Source: Calycina herbarum
Lineage: Eukaryota; Ascomycota; Leotiomycetes; Helotiales; Pezizellaceae
Length of the DNA: 43,300 nt
Direction of reading: 5' to 3'
Assembly (NCBI GenBank): GCA_001414485.1
Contig: LLEY01000301.1
Coordinates: 1-43,300, forward strand
Program-made: the position numbers and the translations under genes
Notes under the pieces: generated by a model
Seen by the model: only the letters and a program-made list of their open reading frames with translations
What the model was told of the DNA's origin: nothing
Databases searched by the model: none
Part shown: positions 34,258 to 43,300 of the stretch, piece by piece
Layout: each line of letters opens with the position of its first letter
Position numbering within the stretch: the stretch's first letter is position 1

Positions 34258-35653
34258 TAGTACTAGGTAATAAGTCTAAGCTATTTAAGTAAGCGGCGGG
34301 TTTCTCTACTATTACTATCTCTATAAAAGAGAGTATATTATAAGTAATATATACTAGAATTAGATAAGAAGTTGCTATAAAGAACCCCTTAGGTCTAGTC
34401 TATATTATAAGCTATCTAACTTAAAAAAGTAACTAAAAATAAGCCTAGTACTTTGTATACTACCTATCTGCCGCGATATAGGCCTCTATTCTAGAGAGTA
34501 TACTCTTATAGAGACAGTTAAAGAAGCTTTTATCTAAAGTATCCTAGGCTGCTTATAGAGTACTTTTAAGCCTTTGCCTTAAATACTCACTCTTAGAAGT
34601 ATCTATAGCTATATTAGAGAATATCTTAAAGACTCTTACTTTAAGAATCTACTAAATATACTTGATTAGGTTAAGATCTAGAGAGTAAGAGAGCTAATTC
34701 TTAACTATGTCGATCCTATACTTTATAAACTACTCTTTAATCTTACTAGTAGTATAAATAGAGGTATTATCTTATATAAAGAGATACCCCTCGCTCTTCT
34801 TCTCTAACTTCTCGAACTATAGTTTTACTTCTACCTCGAGAACCTCTAAGTAGCTTTCCGCCGAGTATCTATGCTTTATAGACTTAAAATCTTAATTTAT
34901 AATATAGAGATTAGATCGCACGTTATCCTAGAAGCAACCCTAGACTATAACCTTTATATTCTTCTTATAGTTATAAGCTTAGACTATTTCCCGGTTCTAG
35001 ACTTAGTTCGTAGTATAGAACATCTATTCTACTCTTTTACCTCGCTCTCGCTCTACCGAATACTTATCGCTCTATTCCTCCTTAGTTATATACCTCTACT
35101 TTAGATACTATACTAGACGTTTAGCAGTATTAACCGCGGTAAGTAGCGGGCAGCGTCTAGCCCGCTAGTTCGTAATACTGTTGTCGCTAAGGATCGTCTT
35201 AAGAGTAGTTGTCTTAAAAGTAAGCTAGTATACTATAATAGCCTATACGTAGGTGTTCTTAGGATTAAGTCGGACGTGTCGTAGTATATGTCGTACGTCT
35301 GCTTCGGAGTATTCTTTTGGTCTACCTATTCGTAGTAGAGAGTCGCCGTCGATACGGAAGTCGTCGAAGGAGAGAGTGCTTTATACTACCCCGCGGGAGA
35401 CATCGAGGACCGTAGCTATCTCTTTTTCTTTAGCTCTCTTATAGACTATGCCAGCGATGCGGCCTCTTTAGTAGAGTGATAGTTCGTAATTAAAGTCTCT
35501 TGTCTTCGAGATATTAGCTAGAGGCTTACGGATTAGAGGTATATTAAGAAAGATATATATATAGGAAAGAAGAAGATTAGGAAACGCGTTGTATTATTTA
35601 AGTAGGTTTTACGCCGCTCGCTTAAAATAGCTTAGACTTTCCAACTAGTACTA
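34258..35653 (-). mobile_element. T1: Tc1-type DNA transposon (1396 bp) inside P2
   Basis: Terminal inverted repeats of ~44 bp (34258-34300 and 35610-35653, outer end TAGTACTAG, likely a RIP form of CAGTACT) are flanked by a TA duplication (34256-34257, 35654-35655). Removing T1 and one TA restores P2's frame through the RIL-VLD segment of its DDE domain. Composition is clearly richer in G+C and CG than its host, so it is less RIP-altered. Confidence 0.93.
34435..35540 (-). pseudogene. Tc1-type transposase of T1, RIP-inactivated
   Basis: Minus-strand reading gives an N-terminal helix-turn-helix (SIRELKKKEIATVLDVSRG), a second DNA-binding part (GRPKEYSEADVRHILRHVR, with NPKNTYV after it), then the DDE domain: KVIVWGCFWDNVRS, YLFMQDNTSIY (Asp present), YSLDLNLIKYI (the family's final acidic residue here replaced by Lys), and the end AADRWYTKY near 34440. 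Several stops (at Gln/Trp codons) and one apparent frame change near 35360 break it. Family role: cut-and-paste transposition at TA. Two short plus-strand frames here (34871-35104, 35253-35444) are shadows. Confidence 0.9.
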
Positions 35654-35985
35654 TAGTATTAGATAGGTATAAGAATTATAAATCAGCTGTATTTTAAGAG
35701 TATTATAAAGCTAATAATATTATTACTCTTTATCTATCTTCTTATTCCTCTTATTTAACCTAGCTACTCGACGTTAGATATTTTAGTATTCTTAAATATA
35801 TATATAAGCGTTAAATTAAGACTTTTATTAAAGTTTATATTAACTATATTACTAAGGTCGAGTTCTTTTTAGCCTTTTATATAGCTTATAAGTAATTAAT
35901 AATAACTTAAAACGCCTAGGCTAGATTCCGCGGAGCTGGCTTAGTATCTTTTAATTCTTAGACTATAATATCAAAGCTTAATATC

Positions 35986-38960
35986 CGATTACGAACTCCT
36001 ATATATAGATTCGAGAATATAATCTAGACATCGACTAGAAGGCTAGAATAGTAACCTTTAGCTAATATAATTATATAGGTTTATAATTTTAACTATAAGA
36101 CTAGAATAAGCTTAGTACTATCTCTTCTAATATACTTAGATACCTAGCCTAGAGTTCTCTATAGAATAGCAAAAACGCTAAACTAAAGATACCTATATAG
36201 TATAAAGAATTTAAAGAATTATTTAAAAACCTAGAAGATATATATACTCTATCTAAATATTAACTATATAATTATAAGATTAAATTAAAAGAGAGTTATA
36301 ATCTTAAGAAGTAGAAGCTTCGACCTTATAACTAGAGGAACCTATAACTCTTCGAGAAGTATATATAAGAAGGAATTTAAAAAGAATATATCTAAAAATC
36401 AGATTTACTAGCTACTTCTAATATACTTATTATATATAAGAAGAACGATCTAAATAGAAGAGTTTATATTAACTATTAAGACGTTAATAATATAATAGTT
36501 AAGAACGCTTATCTAGTACTAGAAGGTTAATACTTATAAGATAAGATTAGAAAAGCTAAGAAATTTATAAAACTCGACTAATAAAACGCCTTTAGTCTAA
36601 TACGAATTAAGTAAGAGAATAAATAGAAAACAGCGTTTGTTTTACTATTAGGTCTTTATAAATATATAGTAATACTGTTTAGTCTAACTAACGTACTAGC
36701 TATATACTAGAGATAGAATAATAAAATACTAGAGAATCTTCTAAGAGTAACTATTATATATTATCTAGATAATATTCTTATATTTTTAGAATTTAAGAAG
36801 AAATATAAGAGGTATATTAGAGAAGTTCTATAAAGGCTCGCTATAGTAGATTCTCGTCTTAAACTCTCGAAGTATAAATTTAAAGTAACCTATACTACTT
36901 TTTTAAGCTATAAAATCTCTTTTAGAAAAATAAAGATTAACCTAGAAAAGGTTAAAGTAATTCTAGAATAGGAGTTACTAAAGAACGTTAAAGACGTTTA
37001 GTTATTCTAAGAATTTACTAACTTTTACTAGTAATATATTAGAGAATACTCTAGAATCTTAAAACTAATAATAAACCTTACTAGAAAGAATATTACGTTT
37101 ATTTAGAATAAGAAAGCTAAGAGAGCTTTCTAGGAAATTAATAAATAATTTATAAAAGAGCTAATTCTCTAAAACTTCGATACTAATAAACTAAGTACTA
37201 TTAAGATAGACGCTTTAGATATAATAGTTACTACTATATATCTTTAGTCTAATAATAAAGAAAAACTTATACTTATAATATATTTTTCAAGAATATTAGA
37301 TACTACTTAATAAAACTATAGTATTTATAAGAAGGAACTTCTTACTATAGTCTTAGCTCTTAAATACTAGAGAATCTACTTTTAGAATATAAAATACTAA
37401 GTACTAGTTCTTACCGACTATAAAAACCTAAAGACGTAGATAACAACGAAAGAACTTAGTAATAGACGTCTTACTAGGTAGTTATAAACTCTTACTAGAT
37501 TCGATATTATAATCTACTATATTAAAAGAATAAATAATCTACGAGTAAACGCTTTAAGTTAGTAACTAAGCTATAAAGAAGATAAGAAGTATAAAAAGAT
37601 TATAATCTTAAAAGAACTCGAGAATATAGATTTAGCTTTAACGATTTATAAAATTACTACTACTAGAGATAAGGTTTATATATTAGAAACTAATAGTAAG
37701 GTATTTATTAAAGAATAATACGAATTACTAGCTTATAAATACTAAGGAATTCAAAGAACTCTTTAGAGAATAAGATAATAGTATAGAGTCGACAGACTTA
37801 TAGTAATAGTTAAGAAGATAATAATAGAGTATAATATCTATACTAGAAGTAAGGCTTTCTACTATATATCTTATAGCTAGATAAACACTACTCTAGTACT
37901 ATAAGTATCTTAGGAATCGATATTCTAGGATTTTATTATCAAGCTACTAAAATCTAAGAACCTAATAATAGAAGTTAAGTATAACTTAATCCTAGTTATT
38001 ATAAAACAACTTATAAAATATATAATTCTAGTACTATATATAAAGTTAAGTATAGCTAAGGAACTAGCTTTCGCCTTCCTTAGAGAAGTAGTCTTAAGAT
38101 ATAGACTACTTAAAGAAATACTCTTAGATAGAAATAAGCTCTTTACTTTAAAGTTTTAAGTAGCTCTTATAAAACAACTAGAGATAAAAAGAAAGCTATT
38201 TATAGCTTTTTATCTATAGATAAATAAAGAGAACGAATATATAAATTAAGTAGTTAAAACATACCTTTATTATTATATAAACTATTAGTAAGATAACTAG
38301 GTAGAATTACTACTACTAGTATAATTTACTTATAATAGTTTAATAATAGAAATAATATTAATTATACTATTTTATACTAGCTTTAGATATAAATTAATAG
38401 TATATTAAGAACTATTAACTTTAATAATAGATAACTAACTTACTTGAATTTAGATCTTAAAGATTAAATAACTATATAAGAAACTAGTAGAAGATTTACA
38501 GTTTATAGTAGAACGTAATATATACTACTATAATAAACGACATAGTTAGAAGCTAACGTTAAAAAAGAGAGATAAAGTTTATTTAGTATAAAAAAATATT
38601 AATACTAAGAGACTTAGTAATAAACTAGACTATAAGAAACTAGGACTATTTAGAATTAAGTAAGTTAGAAGACCTTTAAATTATAAATTAGTACTACTAT
38701 AAACTATAAATATATACCTAGTATTCTATATATTCTTACTTAAACTAGTACTACTAGAAGCACTACTAACTCTACTTATAGAAATCTAACCTCTTAATCT
38801 AAATACCGAGTATAAAGTTAAAAAGATTTTAGACTACTATATTATTAGAAGTAAGATTAAATACTTAATAAAATAGATAGATTACCTATACTTAGAAAAT
38901 ACCTAGAAGCTAAAAAGTAATCTTAACTAGTACTTAGCAGAACTTTAAGAATTCTACTAG
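35986..38960 (+). pseudogene. Pol region of element D (RT to chromodomain), RIP-inactivated
   Basis: It picks up at the equivalent of 24135 in C, downstream of the protease site. RT active site at 36762-36773 reads YLDN. RNase H near 37310-37560, integrase core near 37925 (DFIIKLLKS-like with stops), chromodomain from about 38808 (EYKVKKILDYYII, LKSNLN). RT and chromodomain share one frame. Stops abound. The primary difference from A-C is loss of protease, so D lacks an essential part even apart from RIP. Confidence 0.88.
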
Positions 38961-39633
38961 AGAAACCTAGGTTTATCTATATCTTATAGTTAGAAGAAAA
39001 GGCCTCTAAAAAGACTAGGTTAAGGCCTAGCTTAGAAACGGAATTAATAGAAGTAGATAGAGCTACTAGGCAGAGGACCTCTATCTCTCTCTATACTCTC
39101 TCTTCTTTCTCTTTCTTTTCTTTTTCTCTTTCTTCTACTTTATTAAGCTCTTATAAGTTTAAGAGACTACGACGTAGTATTTTCTACTTCTACTTAGTAA
39201 GAAAGTATTATTATTTCTATAATTAGAAGATCTTCTATATAGCTTCTTCTTAAACCTTATAAGTAGTCTCCTTCTCTTATTATAATCGCTGCTTCTAAGT
39301 ATTAAGAGATTCTTACTCGAAGGTTAAGAGTATTCGGTTTTGTTCTTCGACGTTATAGAGCTTACTCTTCCTAGTATAATTAGAGTACTTAGAACTACTA
39401 GTAATACTAATATAGCGACAGTAAGTCTTTACTTAAATATATCGAGTATAAGGAATTATTTTACGTTCTAATCGTTCTATTTAGAGAGCGTTTAGAATTC
39501 TATATTATTTAAGCTTATCTTTATAGATAGATGTTAACGATATAATAGAAGAAAGAGAAGGCTATCTATCTCTTAGTAATATTTCTTAGGTTATACTTAA
39601 GTGTAAGGACACGCTAGTCTAAGAAGAGAATAG
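38961..39633 (+). other. 3' untranslated region of element D
   Basis: Non-coding by position, between the chromodomain and the 3' LTR. It contains a CT-rich stretch (about 39090-39150), also present in B (19797-19845) but not in A or C, and ends with the polypurine tract at 39621-39633. Confidence 0.7.
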
Positions 39634-40096
39634 TATTACAAATTATAGAATATAGTAAGTAGTTTAGATAGCGCTCTAATAGAATAAGATATAATATCTA
39701 AGGAATAGAAGGTAATATAAGAGAGAATTAGTAATATAAAAGATATTTAAGAGTTTTAGAATCTTACTATTATAAGACTATTAGAAGTTATATACGGTTA
39801 TATAACGTAATCACCTACATCGTCTATATCGCTCTAATCGTAAGTGATATAAGTAATATAAGTAATATAAGCGATATACTTAGAAAACGAAGGTTCTATA
39901 TAAGACTAGTACGTCTGCTATTAGATAAGAGCTTCGTACTTAGCTTTAGTTATTAATCTTATTACTTTACTTTAATATCTTTGATATAAGTAACAAGTTT
40001 ACCTCTAAGTAAATACTATATAATAGTTGTCTTCTTTACTTATATACTAACCGTCGAACTCGATACCTTTATAAGTTAGATACCGGTTTCGTTATA
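39634..40096 (+). repeat. 3' LTR of element D (463 bp)
   Basis: Begins TATTACAAATTATAG and ends GGTTTCGTTATA, followed by CTAAA. It has four 9-bp units (39841-39876, TAAGTGATA, two TAAGTAATA and TAAGCGATA) where the 5' LTR has two; this accounts exactly for the 18-bp length difference. Confidence 0.93.
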
Positions 40097-40101
40097 CTAA
40101 A

Positions 40102-40331
40102 GAGTACTCGGTCTACCGACCTTCGTATAAAACGTAATCTTATATAACTTTATATAACCTCGACGTAAGAGGTTCTAATATCGTTCTAATAACCGGTAAT
40201 TATATATAGCCTCTATATATAAACCTCTTTTCTTATACGTAGAATAGACTTCTTCTCTTTTCTTTCTTAGTTAATTCTTCTTATAATAAAAAAACCTTAT
40301 CTATTAATCTCTTTATATTCGGCCTATAACA
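40102..40331 (+). repeat. 3' LTR of element E, remaining 230 bp
   Basis: Continues from 29908 after removing D and one CTAAA, giving a 250-bp LTR that begins TGTAACGG (RIP form) and ends CTATAACA. Beyond 40331 the sequence is reverse transcriptase of F on the other strand, and TATAT (40332-40336) is the expected right TSD. The left partner is lost with E's 5' end. Confidence 0.82.
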
Positions 40332-40336
40332 TATAT

Positions 40337-43160
40337 AGTTAAAAGCTTAACAAATATCGAGCTTTATAAAGATTTTAATACTAGTGATTTATATAAGAGT
40401 TTCGTTAATTAGTAAAAGAGAGTACTTGTTCTTATAAGTAAGGTTATTAAGTTTCTAGTAGTCGACGTAGAGCTATAAGCTTCTATTAAGCTTCTTTATA
40501 AACAGTACTAGAGAGGCGAAAGAGACGTAGCTAGGAATAATAAACTTTTTATTAAGATTATCGAAGATATACTACTTAATAGCTAGAAGTTTCTTAATTA
40601 TTATTCTATATAACAGGTTATATAAGAGAGTATTTAGACTTATAAGTTCGATTCTATAGTTAACTTAGTTCTATAGTAGAGGAAGCTTATCTAAAGCTCT
40701 CTTTGAAAAGACGTCTTTAAATTCTATATATTCCTAGTAAACGTTCTATTCTACTAGTTATTTATCTAAAGTATAATCTACTAAAGAGAGCTTTATACGT
40801 AACCTATTTATAAGAGTATAGTCGATCTCTTATAAGCTAGTAGAGAAGACTTCGTTATTACGCTTTTAAAGATTAAGTTTAAAAGTAGTAGCTCTAATAT
40901 AATAGATATTAATAGCAAAGTCTTCCGTAGGTTTACAAGTGTTTATAAGCGAGCTTATAGCTGTTTTATAGTCTATAGCTAAACGTTTTCCTAAGAAAGA
41001 TCGACGACGTTACTAGTAGTTAGAAATAAGAACTTATATTCTATTCTAGATAAAGATAAGGTCTTACTAAAAGCTTTTATCTAGAATTTCCTCGAGAGTA
41101 ACTAGTAGCAGGGTTTGATACTAGCTTTAAAGTAGTATTAAATAGATTAATATAGGTTCTTTTATAGTATTCTAGTAGATGCCGCGGTTCTTTATATCCT
41201 TCTAAGCCTAGAGGTCTAGTAGAGAGATAGTTATCGATTCCTTAGTAATAGATACTAAGTAATTAAATCGATAAACTAGAGAAAGAGATTCTAGCTACTT
41301 AATCTTATAGCTACGAACTACTAACTTTACGTTTACGTTTATAAGCTATTAATAACTGATAATAATATTATATCCGCTGATATTAGTAATTAGAAAGAGT
41401 ATATTAGTAAACTATTATCTATTAAACTCTGTAATTAATATTATATATAATAGCTCTTCTATAACCTATCTATAATATTAACTTAACTAGTTAGCTAAAG
41501 CTGTATTAATAAATAACTATCTATTTACTTTAGTATTAATAAGTCTAGTAGTATTAAAAGTATATCTATTCTTAATTAAAGTATATATAGTTATAAAAGC
41601 CTTTCTATCTATTATATAACTTAGATTAAGAGATTAAGATCTAAGTTTATTTTACTCTAAAGAGAAGACTTACTTTAGAGCTATTCTTTTCCTAAGTTCT
41701 TATAAACGAGTTCCTCGTTAGTCGATTCTTCGCTAGACGCTTACGAGCTATAAGAGTCTATAAGCGAGCTTTCGTCTTCTTCTAGTAGCTTAATAGCTAT
41801 AGAGGGTTTTTAATAAAGAGAGTATTTACTTATATAATATCCGGTTTCGTTGTAATTATAATAAATAACGTCTACTATATCTCTAGTAGGAGTTATACTC
41901 TTATAAGCGAGGAAAGAGGTCTTATAGTCTATAGCTAGAGAGTAATAGACTAGGCTTTAAGTTAGCGGATAACTAATAGTAGTATATAGAGCCGGAAGTT
42001 AGTAAGTTAATCCGTAGCCGGTAGGGAAACCTCTTATAAGTAGGCGGCGGTTATAGTAAGCTATAAGACGTTTCTTAATAGTTACCCCGTCTTAATAGAC
42101 AGAGTAACAGCGGTTATATAACTAGTTAATAGTTGCCAGAGTAATTTAGACTAGTGAGATACTTACTTAGAGAGCTGGCGTAAGCTTCTAGTATAAATCT
42201 TCGGACTACTTACTTAATAGGATATAAGCCTTAGTTGTAAGACTTAAGAAGGTTACTTTAAACATAGTAAAAGTCTCGTCCTCTTATATTAAGAGTTTAT
42301 AGAAGACCTTATAGGCCTCTACAGCTTCGTTACTATCTACGAACAAGGTATCTAGATATATAAGTATATCTATAACGTCTGTAAATAAGATAGAGGAACC
42401 GAAATCTATCTATAGTTCTAGGTGCTCTTATACTACGCTAGAAGTAGCTATAAAGACGAAGGTAAGTTTATCTTATTCGTCCTCGAAGAGGTTCTTTCTT
42501 ATTTTACTAGCTAGGATAATCCGCCAGGCCTTATATAATAGGGAGATACTATTCTTAAGTTTCTCGCTATCTTAGAACTTACGAGTAGAATTGTCGGAAC
42601 TAAATCGGGAACGGGAGAAGTTAGTAGTAGCCTCTTAGAGGGCTTATATATACTCGTAGCTCGGGAGAGAGTTGTTAGAGTAGTTTATAGATAACGGGGT
42701 TTAGTAGAGTTACGTATATAAAGAGAGGATTTCAGCCTATAAACGAACGTTTTCGTCTATAGAAGGCTCGCTTATCGCAGAGGAGGCAGGTAAGAGAGAG
42801 GCAACTCTAGAGGTGTTATCTAGTTATTAAGGCTCGGTTCGAGACAAGCTAGTAGGTGTCTTCTCTTTTCTACTACGACTACTTCGAGTGTCGGCTATTG
42901 TATTATCGGAAAGGAAGGAGGAGAAGGTAGGGAGAGGTTATAAAAAAGGTTATATAGGCTGTTATAAGCGTGTCTTTCGAGGAGATAAGTCGTTACAGAC
43001 GTAGAGATGCTCGAGGGATCCGTTTATAGGAAGAGGGGCTGTTATAGACGGAGGAGGAGGGTTATAATTATACTATTACAAGTGTAAGATCTTCTAGCTG
43101 TTACGAGCGTAGAATCCGGTCGATATTATAATCCTTTATAAAGAGTAAAAAGGGTTAAGC
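40337..43160 (-). pseudogene. Gag-pol of element F (gag, protease, partial RT), RIP-inactivated
   Basis: On the minus strand: a gag domain (~42620-42060) with segments such as LYKAWRIILASKIRKNLF and EAVEAYKVFYKLLIQ, as in fungal Tf2-type Gag; a CCHC-type knuckle at 41822-41863 reading YYNYNETGYYISKY, with every Cys and the His now Tyr; a retropepsin-like stretch (~41480-41340, ending GYNIIISY.WL); RT with SSTVLFIKK and LYVDY.KLNNL at about 40441-40473, then FIKLDI. Stops at Gln/Trp codons are frequent. No catalytic YxDD is present because E interrupts before it. Confidence 0.85.
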
Positions 43161-43169
43161 TTTAAATAA

Positions 43170-43300
43170 TATCACGATCTATATCTAAAGGCAAAGGTAT
43201 AAGAGTATATATATATATATTCGAGAATTTAAAGCTATAGTTCTAAGAACGAGGGAATATAGAATATATACTCTACGAAAAAGAGGTATTCCTACTAACT
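43170..43300 (-). repeat. Partial 5' LTR of element F (131 of about 232 bp)
   Basis: Reverse-complement match to the last ~130 bp of F1 (for example AGTTAGTAGGAATACC here, AGTTAGCAGGAATACC in F1). The LTR's internal end is at 43170 (CGTGATA, minus strand). The rest lies outside the window. Confidence 0.9.

Larger units (their letters stand above)
33048..35985 (+). mobile_element. P2: pogo/Fot1 element split by T1 and lacking its right end
   Basis: The left end ACGTAGTTTATTACCGAG matches P1's terminal repeat. Coding remnants on the plus strand: helix-turn-helix near 33180-33260, CENP-B-like segment (KLNDLEKKT, RGFTP near 33615-33690), then the DDE domain: DFYNFNKTGF at 33910-33939 where the first catalytic Asp codon (33925-33927) is now Asn, TRANQRSRDKVV, a WLRYF-like segment. 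The frame is cut at 34257 by T1 and resumes at 35656 (VLDRYKNYKSAVF, LLDVRYFSILKY, RFRGAGLVSFNS). Just after KLNIRLRTP (near 35985) it changes abruptly into pol of D; no right terminal repeat is seen. Confidence 0.88.
29909..40096 (+). mobile_element. D: chromodomain Ty3/gypsy element with nested DNA transposons (TSD CTAAA)
   Basis: LTRs at 29909-30353 (445 bp) and 39634-40096 (463 bp) are flanked by the exact duplication CTAAA (29904-29908, 40097-40101). The polypurine tract AAGAAGAGAATAG lies at 39621-39633. It inserted 20 bp into the 3' LTR of E. The internal region is about 9.3 kb, roughly 3 kb longer than in C, because it contains P1 and P2 (with T1 inside). A deletion at the right edge of P2 removed about 1 kb of D, including the protease active site. 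Confidence 0.95.
40332..43300 (-). mobile_element. F: third Ty3/gypsy element, 5' part, cut by E and by the window edge
   Basis: Minus-strand element with its 5' LTR at the right (43170 to beyond the window), then gag, protease and RT running leftward to 40332, where E is inserted just after the RT segment KLDI..AFN. The 3' half (rest of RT, RNase H, integrase, 3' LTR) is absent from the window. The LTR matches solo LTR F1 at 6746. RIP is moderate near the right edge, where G+C is higher, and strong toward the left. Confidence 0.88.

Noticed and set aside
34871..35444. Two plus-strand frames (77 and 63 codons)
   Set aside because: They are shadows of the T1 transposase, which reads clearly on the minus strand with helix-turn-helix and DDE motifs.
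6080..43300. AT-rich repeat block as a centromere
   Set aside because: Fungal centromeres can look like this, but so does any RIP-altered heterochromatin. Sequence alone gives no evidence for kinetochore binding.
1..43300. tRNA, rRNA or other structural RNA genes
   Set aside because: No cloverleaf-type sequence with box A/B motifs and no rRNA-like stretch was noticed on either strand by eye; a covariance search was not possible.

Overview
The window looks like a filamentous ascomycete chromosome (Pezizomycotina). I infer this from spliced genes with a fungal promoter layout, a serine-rich GPI-anchored surface protein, and a long AT-rich block carrying the signature of repeat-induced point mutation (RIP). 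A leotiomycete is plausible, but the sequence alone does not settle it.

Region 1 (1-6360) has ordinary composition. It holds two convincing genes, both on the + strand: a secreted amidase-signature enzyme (1997-3896, one intron, catalytic Lys-Ser-Ser triad complete) and a secreted, Cys- then Ser-rich, GPI-anchor-type protein (4624-5583, product family not recognised). The rest is intergenic, with a small repeat pair near the left edge.

Region 2 (6361-43300) is about 37 kb of nested, inactivated transposons. CA and TG dinucleotides are almost absent over long stretches, Gln and Trp codons have become stops, and no gene survives. Exact ends and target-site duplications (TSDs) let the layers be separated. 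P0 is a pogo/Fot1-type DNA transposon (- strand, from 6361) holding a 232-bp solo LTR (F1, TSD TGTAC) and cut by Ty3/gypsy element A (7904-14784). A is fused directly to a 5'-truncated relative, B (14785-20763). B abuts a second type of chromodomain Ty3/gypsy element, E (+ strand), which is cut by element C (20960-28118, TSD AGAGG) in pol and by element D (29909-40096, TSD CTAAA) 20 bp inside its 3' LTR. D carries two pogo/Fot1 copies, P1 (31830-32952) and P2 (33048 to about 35985), and P2 is split by a Tc1-type element, T1 (34258-35653). E itself sits in the reverse transcriptase of a third Ty3/gypsy element, F (- strand, 40332 to the window end, with its 5' LTR cut by the window edge).

A, B, C and D are one chromovirus family: gag with a CCHC knuckle, protease, RT, RNase H, integrase and chromodomain in a single frame. 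Their LTRs fall into subfamilies: A and C share one type, D has another, and B is a mosaic. The A/B fusion explains why the other halves of P0, B, E and F are missing: a deletion or ectopic recombination appears to have removed them. I found no CRISPR array, tRNA or rRNA, and nothing that amounts to a new biological system. What is worth a second look is the stratigraphy, the rearrangement, and the way RIP hits catalytic codons.
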